Shown: positions 9,515 to 17,986, counted from the stretch's first letter. The stretch: DNA of 64,000 nt from Holophagaceae bacterium (GCA_016722505.1 JADKJH010000001.1:1426001-1490000), one strand, 5' to 3'. Translations and numbers: made by a program. Notes: generated from the sequence alone by a model not told the origin.

Positions 9515-10569
9515 AGCAGACCTTTGGCGTGGGCTAGCTCGGCGTTAAGGATGCTTCCGCCGGCGGCGCCCCGCTCTGTGTTGTGCCCCAACAGTGTGAA
9601 CTTGATACCCAATAGAGGGCAGGGCCGGATACGCCCTACATGCACACTCATTCCGCCATCGCATTCCACGTCCCGCCGCACTTGGGGCCGGTCTTCGGCA
9701 TCGTGGATGCGGATGGGCATGGGCGGTGCCGACGGCAGGCCGAGTTGCTGGGGCTCAGGTTTCCAAGCGCGGAGCGCTTCCCGAACCTGCTTGGGCGTGG
9801 GATTTCCATGGAGCTTCACACTCACTGCTTCAGTGTGGCCTTCCAGTACGGGTACGCGGTGGCATAGCGCCGAGATGGTGATGGCGGCCATTTCAACACC
9901 TTCTGGGGTGACACGTCCTAGCATTTTTGGAAGTTCTTCCTCGACTTTTTCTTCTTCGTTGCGGATGAAGGGCACCACATTACCCAGGATGTCGAGGCTG
10001 GACACACCGGGATAGTTCGCGCCGCTCACCGCCTGCATTGATGTCATGAAGACCTGTTCGACCCCGAAGGCCTGGTGGAGCGGCGCCAGCGCCATGACCA
10101 GCACCGTGGCCGTGCAGTTGGGATTGCAGAGGATGGCACCCTTCCAGCCATGGTGGCGATGCTGAAATTCGATGAGCCTCAAGTGGTCGGGATTCACCTC
10201 CGGCACCAGCAGGGGGACTTCCTTGGCCATGCGGAAGGCCGATGCGTTGGAAAAGACCAGAGCGCCTTTTTCTGCGAATTTGGGTTCCAGTTCCGAGGCT
10301 GGACCGGTATCCAGGGCGCTGAAGACGATAGGCGACATTGCATGATCCGTGTCCCCGTCCACCAGCACGTGTTCCGATAGTCCGCCATAGGGCTCACCAT
10401 CCAGCCGCCAGGCGCAGGCTTCGCGGTACCGTTTGCCAGAGCTGCGCTCACTGGCCGCCAAGTGCTGGATGATGAAGAGCGGATGATTGGCCAGGCGCCG
10501 CACGAACCGCTGCCCCACCACGCCGGTGGCGCCCAGGACGGTGACGGGGATCTTGATGTACTGGGTCAT
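9511..10569 (-). CDS. asd: Aspartate-semialdehyde dehydrogenase, archaeal/fungal-type
   Basis: 352 aa. The N-terminal NAD(P) fold has VLGATGVVGQRFVRRL; the catalytic Cys152 lies in CNPNCTATV; EVNPDHLRLIEFQ, MQAVSGANYPGVSSLD and LEGHTEAVSV follow. These match the subfamily known mainly from archaea and fungi (the TIGR00978 type) rather than the common bacterial one. It reduces aspartyl phosphate to aspartate semialdehyde. AAGGA stands about 8 bases before the ATG. It is three bases downstream of the dapE stop. Confidence 0.92.
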   Translation of the reverse strand: MTQYIKIPVTVLGATGVVGQRFVRRLANHPLFIIQHLAASERSSGKRYREACAWRLDGEPYGGLSEHVLVDGDTDHAMSPIVFSALDTGPASELEPKFAEKGALVFSNASAFRMAKEVPLLVPEVNPDHLRLIEFQHRHHGWKGAILCNPNCTATVLVMALAPLHQAFGVEQVFMTSMQAVSGANYPGVSSLDILGNVVPFIRNEEEKVEEELPKMLGRVTPEGVEMAAITISALCHRVPVLEGHTEAVSVKLHGNPTPKQVREALRAWKPEPQQLGLPSAPPMPIRIHDAEDRPQVRRDVECDGGMSVHVGRIRPCPLLGIKFTLLGHNTERGAAGGSILNAELAHAKGLL

Positions 10570-10572
10570 GGG

Positions 10573-11624
10573 TCAGTCCTTCAAGAAATGAATGGCCAAG
10601 CGTTTGTTCAGGGCGACACCCTGGGCCAGAGCGGCCAAGGTGATGTGCTCGTTTTCCGCATGGGCCAGGGTGATGGAACCGGGGCCTGCGAGCACCACCG
10701 TACGGTCAGGAATCAGATTGCGGAGCCGGGGCGCATCGCTGCCGAAGGGCATGGGAGCATGGTCGAAGCCTTGGATTTGCGGATACCGGTCTGCCGGTTC
10801 GGACAACAGCGTTTCGATCGCGCCGTCCTCGGGTTGAAGGTCGCCAACCTGTAGTTCGAACAGCGATCTGGGCAGCGTGCGCGCCAGCACGTGGGCTTCA
10901 GCATGGTCTGCGATCGAGTTGACGGCCTGGCCACCTTCGATACGGCCGAGATTCCATATCTCAGGCCCAAGGTCCGGATCATCGAGTTTGGGGAGTTCTC
11001 GCATGCGCTGAAGCCAGTCGATGAGCATCCAGTTGGCATCCCGGCCCAATTCAGGGGAACCACTGTGGGCGGCCTTCCCGTGCATTTCAGGCAAAGGTGC
11101 AGTACGCCCCGTTGGCCTGTGGCGAGTTTCAAATCCGTGGGTTCGCCGTTGATGAGAGCGCGGCAATCCCGCACTCGATCTGAGAGGCCCAAGGCCGCCG
11201 CTGCGCCAATGCTATCGGTCTCCTCGCCAACAACTCCGAGCCAGGCGAAGCCAGTGATCCCCTCGCGCAGCATCTGCCGGATGGCTTCAAGCTGGGCCAT
11301 GATCTGCCCTTTGGCGTCACAAGTTCCCCGGCCATAAACAGCATTTCCAGCCCTTCTGGGTGGAATGAAAGGCGGCACTGTGTCGAGGTGCGTGGAGAAG
11401 AGCACGCGGGGTCTTCCCCACAGGGCCAGAACATTCGTGCGCCCAGGCGCCACTGGCTGTTCGAATACTTCGGCGCCCAGCTCTTGGAGGAGCGTGTGAA
11501 GCGAGGGCAGCATCGCGTCTTCGCGGCCGGAGGTGGAGTCCACTTCGCACAGCCGCAACAGCCAGTACTGCATCCACAAAGGACCAGTGACTGAGGGGGT
11601 TTTTTTAGAGTGGGCCTTGTTCAT
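10573..11624 (-). pseudogene. dapE: DapE-like M20 deacylase (succinyl-DAP desuccinylase) split by a one-base frameshift
   Basis: Two frames together encode one M20 metallopeptidase-family protein of about 350 aa. Frame 1 (11624 down to about 11079) has the zinc ligands in STHLDTVPP, GTCDAKGQ and VVGEETDSIG and ends in LKCTG. Frame 2 (about 11078 to 10573) resumes with GKAAHSGSPELGRDA and ends with HAENEH plus a final helix. The break lies in the short G run (forward ttcccg, 11075-11080), where one base appears to be missing; no slippery heptamer is present, so programmed shifting is unlikely. It heads the lysine operon, so loss would remove the desuccinylase step; a sequencing error is a serious alternative. 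ArgE-like activity cannot be excluded. The start at 11624 is uncertain; 11570 is an alternative. Confidence 0.8.
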
Positions 11625-11689
11625 CGGGGCATCGAGGTCCGGAAGATCCCGGATATTGATGGTGCCACCGAAATGCCTAGTCCCGAATC

Positions 11690-11772
11690 TCAAGTCTCAA
11701 GGTTCTGGGCGGTAGGCTCTAGCCTCTAGTCTTCAGACCCAGAGCCAACAGACAACCACCCACAGCCAAACT
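11690..11772. other. Low-complexity intergenic spacer
   Basis: Between dapE and the DUF1501 gene lies a spacer with short imperfect repeats (tctcaagtctcaagg, ggctctagcctctag, agccaacagac/acccacagcc). It contains no ORF and no clear terminator. Similar wording (cccacagcccacga) recurs at 15571-15590. Confidence 0.4.
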
Positions 11773-13101
11773 TCAAAGGAACCCAAGATTCGGATAACTC
11801 GCGCCCAGCACGGTTTTGCTGCTCACCCCCATCCATTTGTCGAGAATAGTGGAGTAGAGGCTCCGGAAATCGGTGGTGAACTTCATATTCCCGTTGTCGT
11901 CCAGGTTCGCCAGGTCCGGGTAGTTGGAATAGAGGCCGCCTTTCACGCCTTTGCCGATGACATAACCCAGACCGGCAGTGCCGTGGTCCAGGCCGCCGTT
12001 ATTCTCCCGGACGCGGCGCCCGAATTCGCTCCAGCCCATGATGATCACGTGGTCCTGGGCATTGCCTTTCGAAGTGCTGATGCTGGCGAGATCGGCGTAG
12101 AAAGCGTTCAGTGAAGCGCCCATTTCCTTCAACAAAAGCGGGAAGTCCCGGGCGTGGTTGCTGTGGGTATCAAAGCCCCCGGTGACGGTGACGAAAACCT
12201 GGGATGGCAGATCCTTTGCGATCATTTCCGCGATGAATTTCAGTTGCGAGGACAGGTGGAAGTAGTCGTCTCGCAGGGTGGCATCAGGGTAATGCGCATC
12301 GCCTGGATATGGCACGCTCGTAGTGCGGCGAGCTGTGCCGATGAGGTTTGAAAAAAGGGATTGCGCCTGGTCATAGAGCCGGCCGGAATCCAGGGCGGCC
12401 TTCAAGCCTGAGGATGCAGTTGTTCCACTCAAGGAAAAACCATCGCTGAAACCTAGGCGGAGCGGGCTCGGGTCGTCAACGGAGCCCCATTCTGAGCGCG
12501 TCGCTGGAAAGCGGTAGGTGTCAGGGCTCGAGATGTTCACAAAATTCCGATCCGCCCCCTGTACCGCCAAGGGCAGGCCATCGGTGCTTATGCCGCGCAA
12601 TGGGTCGCCCCCTTTCAGGAACGCCAGATCTGCATAGCGGCCCAGCCAGCCAGTGCCTCCAGGCACGGCGGAACCCTGGGACCAGAGATCCGATGCAAGA
12701 AAATGCGATAGGGTTGGATTCGGCATTCCAATGCCAGGTAGCCACGCGATGCGCCCTTGCTGATGCAGGGCTGACATCCCCGCAAAGGCTTTGTTCAAAC
12801 CGATATTCGACCCTATATCGGTGGTGTTGGCCGGGTTCACTTTTAGGGAGGGACGCTGGCTTTGATAGGCGCCCGCGTTGGCGCCACCGATGGGGACCAG
12901 CGTATCCAGCAGATCCATGCCTCCCTCCGCCGTGACGATCACCAGGATCGGAGAGGTGGGAGCCGGCGTTGGTGGTGGTGGAGGTGGCCCGCCACCCGTG
13001 TCGCCGGTGCTTTGGTTTGACCCGCCACCGCCGCAGGCGAGTCCCGAAAGGACCGCGCCACCCGCCGCCATGGTCTGGAGGAATTCGCGCCGATTGGCCA
13101 T
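11773..13101 (-). CDS. DUF1501 family secreted protein (Tat signal)
   Basis: 442 aa. The N terminus MANRREFLQTMAAGG is a twin-arginine signal, followed by LSGLAC, which could be a lipobox, and a Gly/Pro-rich linker. The body has the alkaline-phosphatase-like fold features of DUF1501 (VIVTAEGGMDLLDTLVP, VTGGFDTHSNHARDFP, IIMGWSEFGRRVREN, DHGTAGLG). Function of the family is unknown; members are exported and are nearly always next to a DUF1800 gene, as here, 12 bases downstream on the same strand. Confidence 0.85.
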   Translation of the reverse strand: MANRREFLQTMAAGGAVLSGLACGGGGSNQSTGDTGGGPPPPPPTPAPTSPILVIVTAEGGMDLLDTLVPIGGANAGAYQSQRPSLKVNPANTTDIGSNIGLNKAFAGMSALHQQGRIAWLPGIGMPNPTLSHFLASDLWSQGSAVPGGTGWLGRYADLAFLKGGDPLRGISTDGLPLAVQGADRNFVNISSPDTYRFPATRSEWGSVDDPSPLRLGFSDGFSLSGTTASSGLKAALDSGRLYDQAQSLFSNLIGTARRTTSVPYPGDAHYPDATLRDDYFHLSSQLKFIAEMIAKDLPSQVFVTVTGGFDTHSNHARDFPLLLKEMGASLNAFYADLASISTSKGNAQDHVIIMGWSEFGRRVRENNGGLDHGTAGLGYVIGKGVKGGLYSNYPDLANLDDNGNMKFTTDFRSLYSTILDKWMGVSSKTVLGASYPNLGFL

Positions 13102-13113
13102 GGTCCCTCCTGA

Positions 13114-14739
13114 TTAATGCTGCTGGGCCTGGGGTGAGCAGAGGATGAGAAAGGCAAGGCGCCGCACGGTATTTTCCGTATCTGCGCTTCCATCCCAGGC
13201 GAAGGGTTTGGTCCACAACAGGCCCAACCATGCATCGCGCAATCCGGTGGGAATGGGAGCGGGCTGCAGGAGCGCCACAAGGCGGTTGAAGGCTTCGAGG
13301 GTGGAGGCGGGGGCGGTGGGGAACCACTCGTGCAAATCCGTATCAAATAGGAATCGCTCTACGTGCAAATGGTCGTCGCCGCGGGATTCCTTCACGGCCA
13401 TGGCGTAGGCCGTCCGCGTTCGATGCCGGTAAGTATCGCTATTGAGCCAGGCAGCGTGTTCCTTCCAGCCATTGGGTCCTTTGGGGTTCAATAAATCCTG
13501 GCCCATGTTGAAAAATCCAGAAGTGTCCCAGTTCACGAAAGCCGCCCAGGCAGCGAAGCGCGGCAGGTTGGCAGCGCTCTGCTGGTAGGGCTGGAGCGCC
13601 GTAGCGAAGTCAGGGCCGAGCATCTTCGCCGCGCGCACGGTCCAGGCAACGGGTCCCTCCACCAATGCGAATCTGTGTGCGGGTTCATAAAAATAGGCGG
13701 ACTTGAAAAGAACTTTCAAACTCCTTCCTATGTGGAAATTGTTCGCCAGAATCACATCTCGAAAATCACTGATGACGTTGGCGGGAAGATCCGGGTTCAA
13801 GAAAAACCGCAGCAAGCGCTGGGATAGGAAAGTGGCGCAGGCTTGGGCGCGCTGCGTCAGGATGAGCTGAATTGCGTCAGCTCCGAAACGGCTTCCCGCA
13901 CCCAAATCCAGGGTCACGCCGAAGAGCGTGAAGGCGCCGCTCATGCGCTGGTCGGGCAGGGTTGTGTACCCCTGCAGCCATGGATGATTCGGATAGGGAT
14001 TGGCCTGTCCACGGTAAACGATGAATTCCGCGTCATTGAAGTAGTAAGGATTGTCGGCCACCGGGAAATCCCGGCCGATGTAATCCCAGCCGGTCATCGC
14101 CTTCGCCAGTTCGGTGATGTCCTTCTGGTTGTAGCCATTGTCGATGCCCAACGAATACAGCTCCAGGACTTCGCGGGCGTAATTTTCGTTCGGCACATCG
14201 TTGGATTTTTCGACTTTATTCTGGATTGTATCGAGCCAGATCATCATGGCTGGATCCTGGCTTACGGCCAGCAGCAGGTCGCCGAAAGGGCCTCGTCCGA
14301 GATCCCGAAAAAGCTGGATCTGTTTCAGCATTAGCGGAATGTTGTCCACCTTCTTGGCGCCGGTGGCGAAGTGCTGGTGCCAGTAGAGTGCGAGTTTTTC
14401 CTTGAATGGATTGGGCGAATACTGCATGCGCCAAGCCCAGTAGCTTTGGGCCTCCGTGAGGTTCGCGGGATGCTCCACCCTCAGGTTGAAAGGATGGGGC
14501 GCCCATTGATCCGGTTCGTTGCCGTAGCCCGGATAGTCCACCACGTTGGCCAGCGGAACCGCCCCGGTGAAGGCCGTTTCGCTTGCGGCGCCATCCACCC
14601 AGGCATCCACGGTGGAGGCAAGTGGACGAGAAATGAGCTGTCCCGCCAATTCAGGCTTCAGTCCGAACCCAGCGCGCCGACCGAAGTGCAGGGCATCATC
14701 AAGGGTCCACGATGTTTTTTGGGTGTCGAAGGTCGCCAT
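13114..14739 (-). CDS. DUF1800 family protein
   Basis: 541 aa from the ATG at 14739, preceded by CAGGGG six bases upstream (an in-frame GTG two codons earlier is less likely). Family features visible are LDDALHFGRRAGFG, MLKQIQLFRDLGRGPFG, NENYAREVLELYSLG and ELAKAMTGWDY. DUF1800 proteins are large helical proteins of unknown function encoded with DUF1501 proteins; the two probably act together outside the cytoplasm. No clear signal peptide is seen in this copy. It is the first gene of the two-gene unit. Confidence 0.85.
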   Translation of the reverse strand: MATFDTQKTSWTLDDALHFGRRAGFGLKPELAGQLISRPLASTVDAWVDGAASETAFTGAVPLANVVDYPGYGNEPDQWAPHPFNLRVEHPANLTEAQSYWAWRMQYSPNPFKEKLALYWHQHFATGAKKVDNIPLMLKQIQLFRDLGRGPFGDLLLAVSQDPAMMIWLDTIQNKVEKSNDVPNENYAREVLELYSLGIDNGYNQKDITELAKAMTGWDYIGRDFPVADNPYYFNDAEFIVYRGQANPYPNHPWLQGYTTLPDQRMSGAFTLFGVTLDLGAGSRFGADAIQLILTQRAQACATFLSQRLLRFFLNPDLPANVISDFRDVILANNFHIGRSLKVLFKSAYFYEPAHRFALVEGPVAWTVRAAKMLGPDFATALQPYQQSAANLPRFAAWAAFVNWDTSGFFNMGQDLLNPKGPNGWKEHAAWLNSDTYRHRTRTAYAMAVKESRGDDHLHVERFLFDTDLHEWFPTAPASTLEAFNRLVALLQPAPIPTGLRDAWLGLLWTKPFAWDGSADTENTVRRLAFLILCSPQAQQH

Positions 14740-14793
14740 GGGCACCCCTGAGATTGAGAAACAAGAACGACGGCATTTGCGGATTTGGGTAAA

Positions 14794-14817
14794 GGAAAAA
14801 CTAGGCCCAGCGGGCCT
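14794..14817 (-). terminator. Rho-independent terminator of the hydrolase gene
   Basis: Read on the minus strand, AGGCCC and GGGCCT form a 6-bp stem with a 3-base loop (14803-14808 with 14812-14817), followed by AGTTTTTCC. It lies 94 bases after the stop of the minus-strand hydrolase gene. Confidence 0.6.
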
Positions 14818-14910
14818 TTTCTGGGCATGAAGCTTTGTTAAGGCGCAGTTCTCCTGGCCAGGTTTGGCGATCTTCTGGATGAACGGGGTTTTGACGTTGA
14901 TGAACGAGCG

Positions 14911-15462
14911 TTACATCAGCTCCTGCAACATCGCCTCGCCTCTTGGCCACTCGCCAAAGCCTGATGCGGTGTTGATGTGTCCGCAATTGCCCACATCCGT
15001 GAATTCAGATCCCCAGCTATCGGCGAACTGTTTCGCGCGCTCCAGTGAAAGCAAAGGGTCATTGGTGGAGGCCACGACACGGCTGGGGAAAGGCAGGTGG
15101 CCCATTGGGATAGGTCCAAATGAGCGCAGCACTTCGGGGCAATCTTTTCGTTCTACATCCGCCGGCGCAACCAACAAAGCGGCTTTCACGGGCCAGCGGG
15201 CGGCGAAGAAAGGGTCTGCCGCCCAGTGGAGGATGGTTAGGCACCCGATGGAATGTCCCACCAATACCACAGGGGTTTCCGTTTCCTGCCACGCGGTGCC
15301 GATGGTCTCATCCAGAGCCTCTACCCATTCCTCCTTGCGGGGAAAATCCCAATTGGGCATTTCCACACGGATCGCGCCTCTCACATTGGATTCCCAAAGG
15401 CTTTGCCAGTGGCCTGGTCCCGAATTCTGATAGCCGGGGATGATGATGACGGGGCGGTTCAT
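14911..15462 (-). CDS. RBBP9/YdeN-type serine hydrolase
   Basis: 183 aa from the ATG at 15462, which follows GAGGTGCCC; upstream in-frame codons lack a ribosome site. It is a small alpha/beta hydrolase with PVIIIPGYQNSGPGHWQSLW at the N terminus, the nucleophile elbow GHSIGCL, and acid/His residues in the C-terminal part (ASTNDPLLS, GNCGHINTASGFGEWPRG). This combination is characteristic of the RBBP9/YdeN family, whose physiological substrates are mostly unknown. It is divergent from thiG. Confidence 0.85.
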   Translation of the reverse strand: MNRPVIIIPGYQNSGPGHWQSLWESNVRGAIRVEMPNWDFPRKEEWVEALDETIGTAWQETETPVVLVGHSIGCLTILHWAADPFFAARWPVKAALLVAPADVERKDCPEVLRSFGPIPMGHLPFPSRVVASTNDPLLSLERAKQFADSWGSEFTDVGNCGHINTASGFGEWPRGEAMLQELM

Positions 15463-15504
15463 GGGCACCTCGAGGGTGGTGGTCCGCGAAATAGTGTGGA
15501 CCGA

Positions 15505-15575
15505 TTGGGGCCGGAGCCCCAAGTCAAGAAGTCAAGAAGTCGAGAGTTAAGAGTTAAGAGTTGAGAGTTGAGAGC
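15505..15575. repeat. Hairpin followed by AGTYRARA-type tandem repeat
   Basis: A perfect 7-bp stem with a 4-base loop (ttggggc/gccccaa, 15505-15522) is followed by a degenerate 8-base tandem repeat: units such as agtcaaga, agtcgaga, agttaaga and agttgaga run to about 15575. It occupies the divergent spacer between the hydrolase and thiG. A related tract, in inverted orientation, forms the end of ligA at 50935-50968. Confidence 0.6.
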
Positions 15576-15624
15576 CCACAGCCCACGATCCAAAGCAGGG
15601 CGGTAAACTAGCGCAGAGGTATCC

Positions 15625-16398
15625 ATGCTCACCATCCACGGTCGCACGTTCACCAATCGCCTGATCCTGGGCACCGGAAAATACAAGGATTTCGCCACCA
15701 TGAAGGCTTGTTACGAGGCTTCGGGCACTGAGATGGTGACGCTGGCGGTGAGACGCTTCGACCTGAACGCCAGAGGCGAGGAGAACATCCTCAACTGGAT
15801 TCCGAAATCCCTGGCGCTGCTGCCCAACACGGCTGGCTGCTATACCACCGAAGATGCGCTGCGCGTGGCCCGGCTCGCGCGCGAAGCCCTGCAAACCGAC
15901 TGGATCAAACTCGAAGTCATCGGCGATCCCAAGTCTCTTTACCCGGACAACGAAGAGACCTTGAAAGCCGCGCAGATCCTTGTGAAAGAAGGTTTCGTGG
16001 TGCTGCCTTACGTGATCGCCGATCCCATTCTCACCAAGAAGCTTGCTGATGTTGGATGCGCCGCTGTGATGCCCCTGGGCAGCGCCATCGGCTCCGGGCT
16101 GGGCGTGCAGAATCCCATGACGCTCATGCTCGTGAAAGAAGTGCTCGAACCCTACGGCCTGCCTATGATTGTGGATGCTGGCGTGGGCACAGCCAGTGAT
16201 GCCACGCTCGCTATGGAATTGGGTGCTGATGCCGTGCTGCTCAACACCGCCGTGGCCGAAGCTAGGGATCCCAGGATGATGGCCGCCGCCATGGATCATG
16301 CTGTGAAGGCCGGAAGGCTGGCCTTCGAGGCAGGCCGCATGGCCAAGCGCCTCTATGCCAGCGCCAGCAGCCCGCTGGCGGGTGTAGTGGGGAAGTGA
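15625..16398 (+). CDS. thiG: Thiazole synthase ThiG
   Basis: 257 aa, the usual length. Visible are the N-terminal LTIHGRTFTNRLILGTGKY, the Schiff-base lysine Lys95 in DWIKLEVIGD, and the phosphate-binding segments VMPLGSAIGSGLGVQNP and VDAGVGTASDA. ThiG forms the thiazole moiety of thiamine from deoxyxylulose phosphate, dehydroglycine and ThiS-thiocarboxylate. The gene stands alone: no thiS, thiH/thiO or thiE is adjacent, and I see no TPP riboswitch in the 160-base leader. A GAGG precedes the ATG. Confidence 0.93.
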   Translation: MLTIHGRTFTNRLILGTGKYKDFATMKACYEASGTEMVTLAVRRFDLNARGEENILNWIPKSLALLPNTAGCYTTEDALRVARLAREALQTDWIKLEVIGDPKSLYPDNEETLKAAQILVKEGFVVLPYVIADPILTKKLADVGCAAVMPLGSAIGSGLGVQNPMTLMLVKEVLEPYGLPMIVDAGVGTASDATLAMELGADAVLLNTAVAEARDPRMMAAAMDHAVKAGRLAFEAGRMAKRLYASASSPLAGVVGK

Positions 16399-16410
16399 CA
16401 CACTTGATCC

Positions 16411-16632
16411 ATGGATCCCCATCAACGGCGGAAGCAAGGCACATCGAGGGTCATCGGCCTCCATGGGGACGATGGCGCCTTTGATCGCGATTTCTGGCGC
16501 GACACGACAGCCGATCAACGGTTGGAGGCTGTGTGGGATTTGACATTGGAATACCTCGCATGGACGGCTCCTCATGGCGGTGAATCCCGACTTCAGAGAT
16601 CTGTTTGCCACATTGAATGGCGCGGGCGCTGA
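16411..16632 (+). CDS. Small protein upstream of nucleotidyltransferase (putative cassette partner)
   Basis: 73 aa. The C-terminal RLQRSVCHIEWRGR and the middle DRDFWRDTTADQRLEAVWDL resemble small proteins that I recall being encoded directly before AbiEii/MNT-like nucleotidyltransferases in diverse bacteria. It overlaps the next gene by 59 bases in another frame, an arrangement that implies coupled translation. The role is unknown; an antitoxin-like or regulatory partner is a plausible inference only. The ATG lacks a clear ribosome site and is the first in-frame start after a stop at 16405. Confidence 0.55.
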   Translation: MDPHQRRKQGTSRVIGLHGDDGAFDRDFWRDTTADQRLEAVWDLTLEYLAWTAPHGGESRLQRSVCHIEWRGR

Positions 16633-17038
16633 ATATATGGTCATCGGTGCGCATGCATTAGCTGTGCATGGCGCTCCACGCTTCACAAAGGATTTGGATA
16701 TTCTTGTTCGATGCACCGAAGGCAACGCCGAAAAGGTTTGGAAGGCACTTAAGGAATTTGGAGCACCGCTGGGTTCTTTGCGGCCAGCGGATCTTCACAC
16801 GCCAGGGCTGATGTTTCAGATTGGCATCGCGCCAAATCGAATCGACATCCTGACGAGCGCAGACGGCATTGATTTCAATTCGGCATGGAGCGGCAAACTT
16901 GATGCGCATTATGGGGATCAACCGATCTGGATACTTGGCCGTGGTGAACTGATCGCAAACAAAGCAGCAACTGGGCGTCCGCAAGATTTAGTGGATATAG
17001 AATCACTACGACGAATGGAAGATAAACAGCAGCCATGA
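16574..17038 (+). CDS. Nucleotidyltransferase of AbiEii/MNT-like family
   Basis: 154 aa. The N-terminal half has the minimal nucleotidyltransferase signature MVIGAHALAVHG followed by TKDLDILV, where the two Asp residues would bind metal. The C-terminal ELIANKAATGRPQDLVDIE matches the substrate-side helix of this group (KxAxGRxxDxxD). Such proteins occur as toxins or as orphan cassettes. It overlaps the preceding 73-aa gene by 59 bases and the following SnoaL-like gene by 4 (ATGA). Confidence 0.75.
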   Translation: MAVNPDFRDLFATLNGAGAEYMVIGAHALAVHGAPRFTKDLDILVRCTEGNAEKVWKALKEFGAPLGSLRPADLHTPGLMFQIGIAPNRIDILTSADGIDFNSAWSGKLDAHYGDQPIWILGRGELIANKAATGRPQDLVDIESLRRMEDKQQP

Positions 17039-17508
17039 CCAATCCACACGTTGATCTCATAACACGCTTCTACACTGCTTTCGCGGCTCGCGATGCAGAG
17101 GCCATGGTGGCGTGCTACCACCCGGATTGCATGTTCATGGATCCTGTGTTCGGGCGCTTGAACCATGATGAGGTTTGCGCCATGTGGCGCATGCTGAACG
17201 GACGCAGCAAGGACCTGGCAGTCACCTTCGAAAAGGTGGAGGCCGATGAAGGTTCGGGTAGCGCCCATTGGGAGGCGGTCTATACGTTTTCAAAGACCGG
17301 GCGGAAGGTGCATAACAAAATCGACGCGCAGTTCGGATTTCTAGATGGGCTGATCCTGGCCCATCGAGACCGCTTCAATTTTTATGCATGGACCAAGCAG
17401 GCATTGGGCTTGCCGGGTTTGTTGCTGGGTTGGTCGCCACTCATCCAGAACAAGGTTCGCCGCGAAGCCCGGAAGTCGTTGGACGCGTACATGGAGCGCG
17501 ACGGCTGA
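17035..17508 (+). CDS. SnoaL-like / NTF2-fold protein
   Basis: 157 aa. The start VDLITRFYTAFAARDAEAMV and the segment CYHPDCMFMDPVFG are typical of the SnoaL-like polyketide-cyclase/NTF2 fold, followed by alternating beta strands. These proteins bind small molecules, and some are isomerases or hydrolases; no specific activity can be assigned. The ATGA overlap with the nucleotidyltransferase gene suggests cotranscription but not necessarily shared function. Confidence 0.75.
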   Translation: MTNPHVDLITRFYTAFAARDAEAMVACYHPDCMFMDPVFGRLNHDEVCAMWRMLNGRSKDLAVTFEKVEADEGSGSAHWEAVYTFSKTGRKVHNKIDAQFGFLDGLILAHRDRFNFYAWTKQALGLPGLLLGWSPLIQNKVRREARKSLDAYMERDG

Positions 17509-17511
17509 CAA

Positions 17512-17979
17512 TCACAATGGCGGCAATAGTCTCGAATCCACACCCATGGCCTTGAGGCCTTCCATGACCGCGCTGGTGTCCCTGGCCTGAAGGACGATGT
17601 GGAAGGGAAGGTTTGATTCGGCGGCTTGCAGGATCTCGAAAAGGATGCGGCCTTCGTCTGGTGGTGCATCCTGGAGGAGTTGGTCTGCATTCATGATGAA
17701 GAGCGCCGCGCCGTCGCCCTCGAGCCAGTCCAGATCATTCAAGCATTCGTCCAGGGCGTCCCAATTTTCGCCAAAGTAGGGAGGAAACTGCAGGGCCGCG
17801 GCGAACTCGTCGAATAGAGCCTTGGCTGTGCGCATCTTGGAAGCCCGCAGCCAGCGGGTTTCCAGGCCACGCTCCCGTAGTTCTTCCATGCCTAGTACCG
17901 CCTCGCAAAGGTCTTCGGGGCTCCCAGCGATGACATGGATGTGGGGCACTTCGTTGTTCAGCAGGAATTCCCAGTTCAT
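17512..17979 (-). CDS. Barstar-family ribonuclease inhibitor
   Basis: 155 aa. The diagnostic barstar segment FPPYFGENWDALDECLND is present around residues 67-84, with FALFDEF-like helix before it and the DWLEGDGAALFIMNAD strand after it. Barstar binds and blocks barnase-type RNases through acidic residues in this helix. The gene starts 8 bases downstream of the secreted RNase gene on the same strand, so this is its immunity partner. It is longer than the classical 90-aa barstar, with about 55 extra N-terminal residues. Confidence 0.9.
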   Translation of the reverse strand: MNWEFLLNNEVPHIHVIAGSPEDLCEAVLGMEELRERGLETRWLRASKMRTAKALFDEFAAALQFPPYFGENWDALDECLNDLDWLEGDGAALFIMNADQLLQDAPPDEGRILFEILQAAESNLPFHIVLQARDTSAVMEGLKAMGVDSRLLPPL

Positions 17980-17986
17980 GGCGTCC

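Noticed and set aside
11075..11080. Programmed frameshift in dapE
   Set aside because: No slippery heptamer or downstream pseudoknot-like feature; the family is never frameshifted in this way.
15463..15624. TPP riboswitch upstream of thiG
   Set aside because: No CTGAGA or ACCTGATCTGG-like boxes; the spacer is a hairpin plus low-complexity repeat.
15547..16725. Long antisense open frame (392 aa) over thiG
   Set aside because: Shadow frame; composition is not protein-like and thiG on the plus strand is unmistakable.
17035..17508. SnoaL-like gene as part of the nucleotidyltransferase toxin module
   Set aside because: Only the 4-base overlap supports it; the NTF2-fold protein has no link to such systems that I know.
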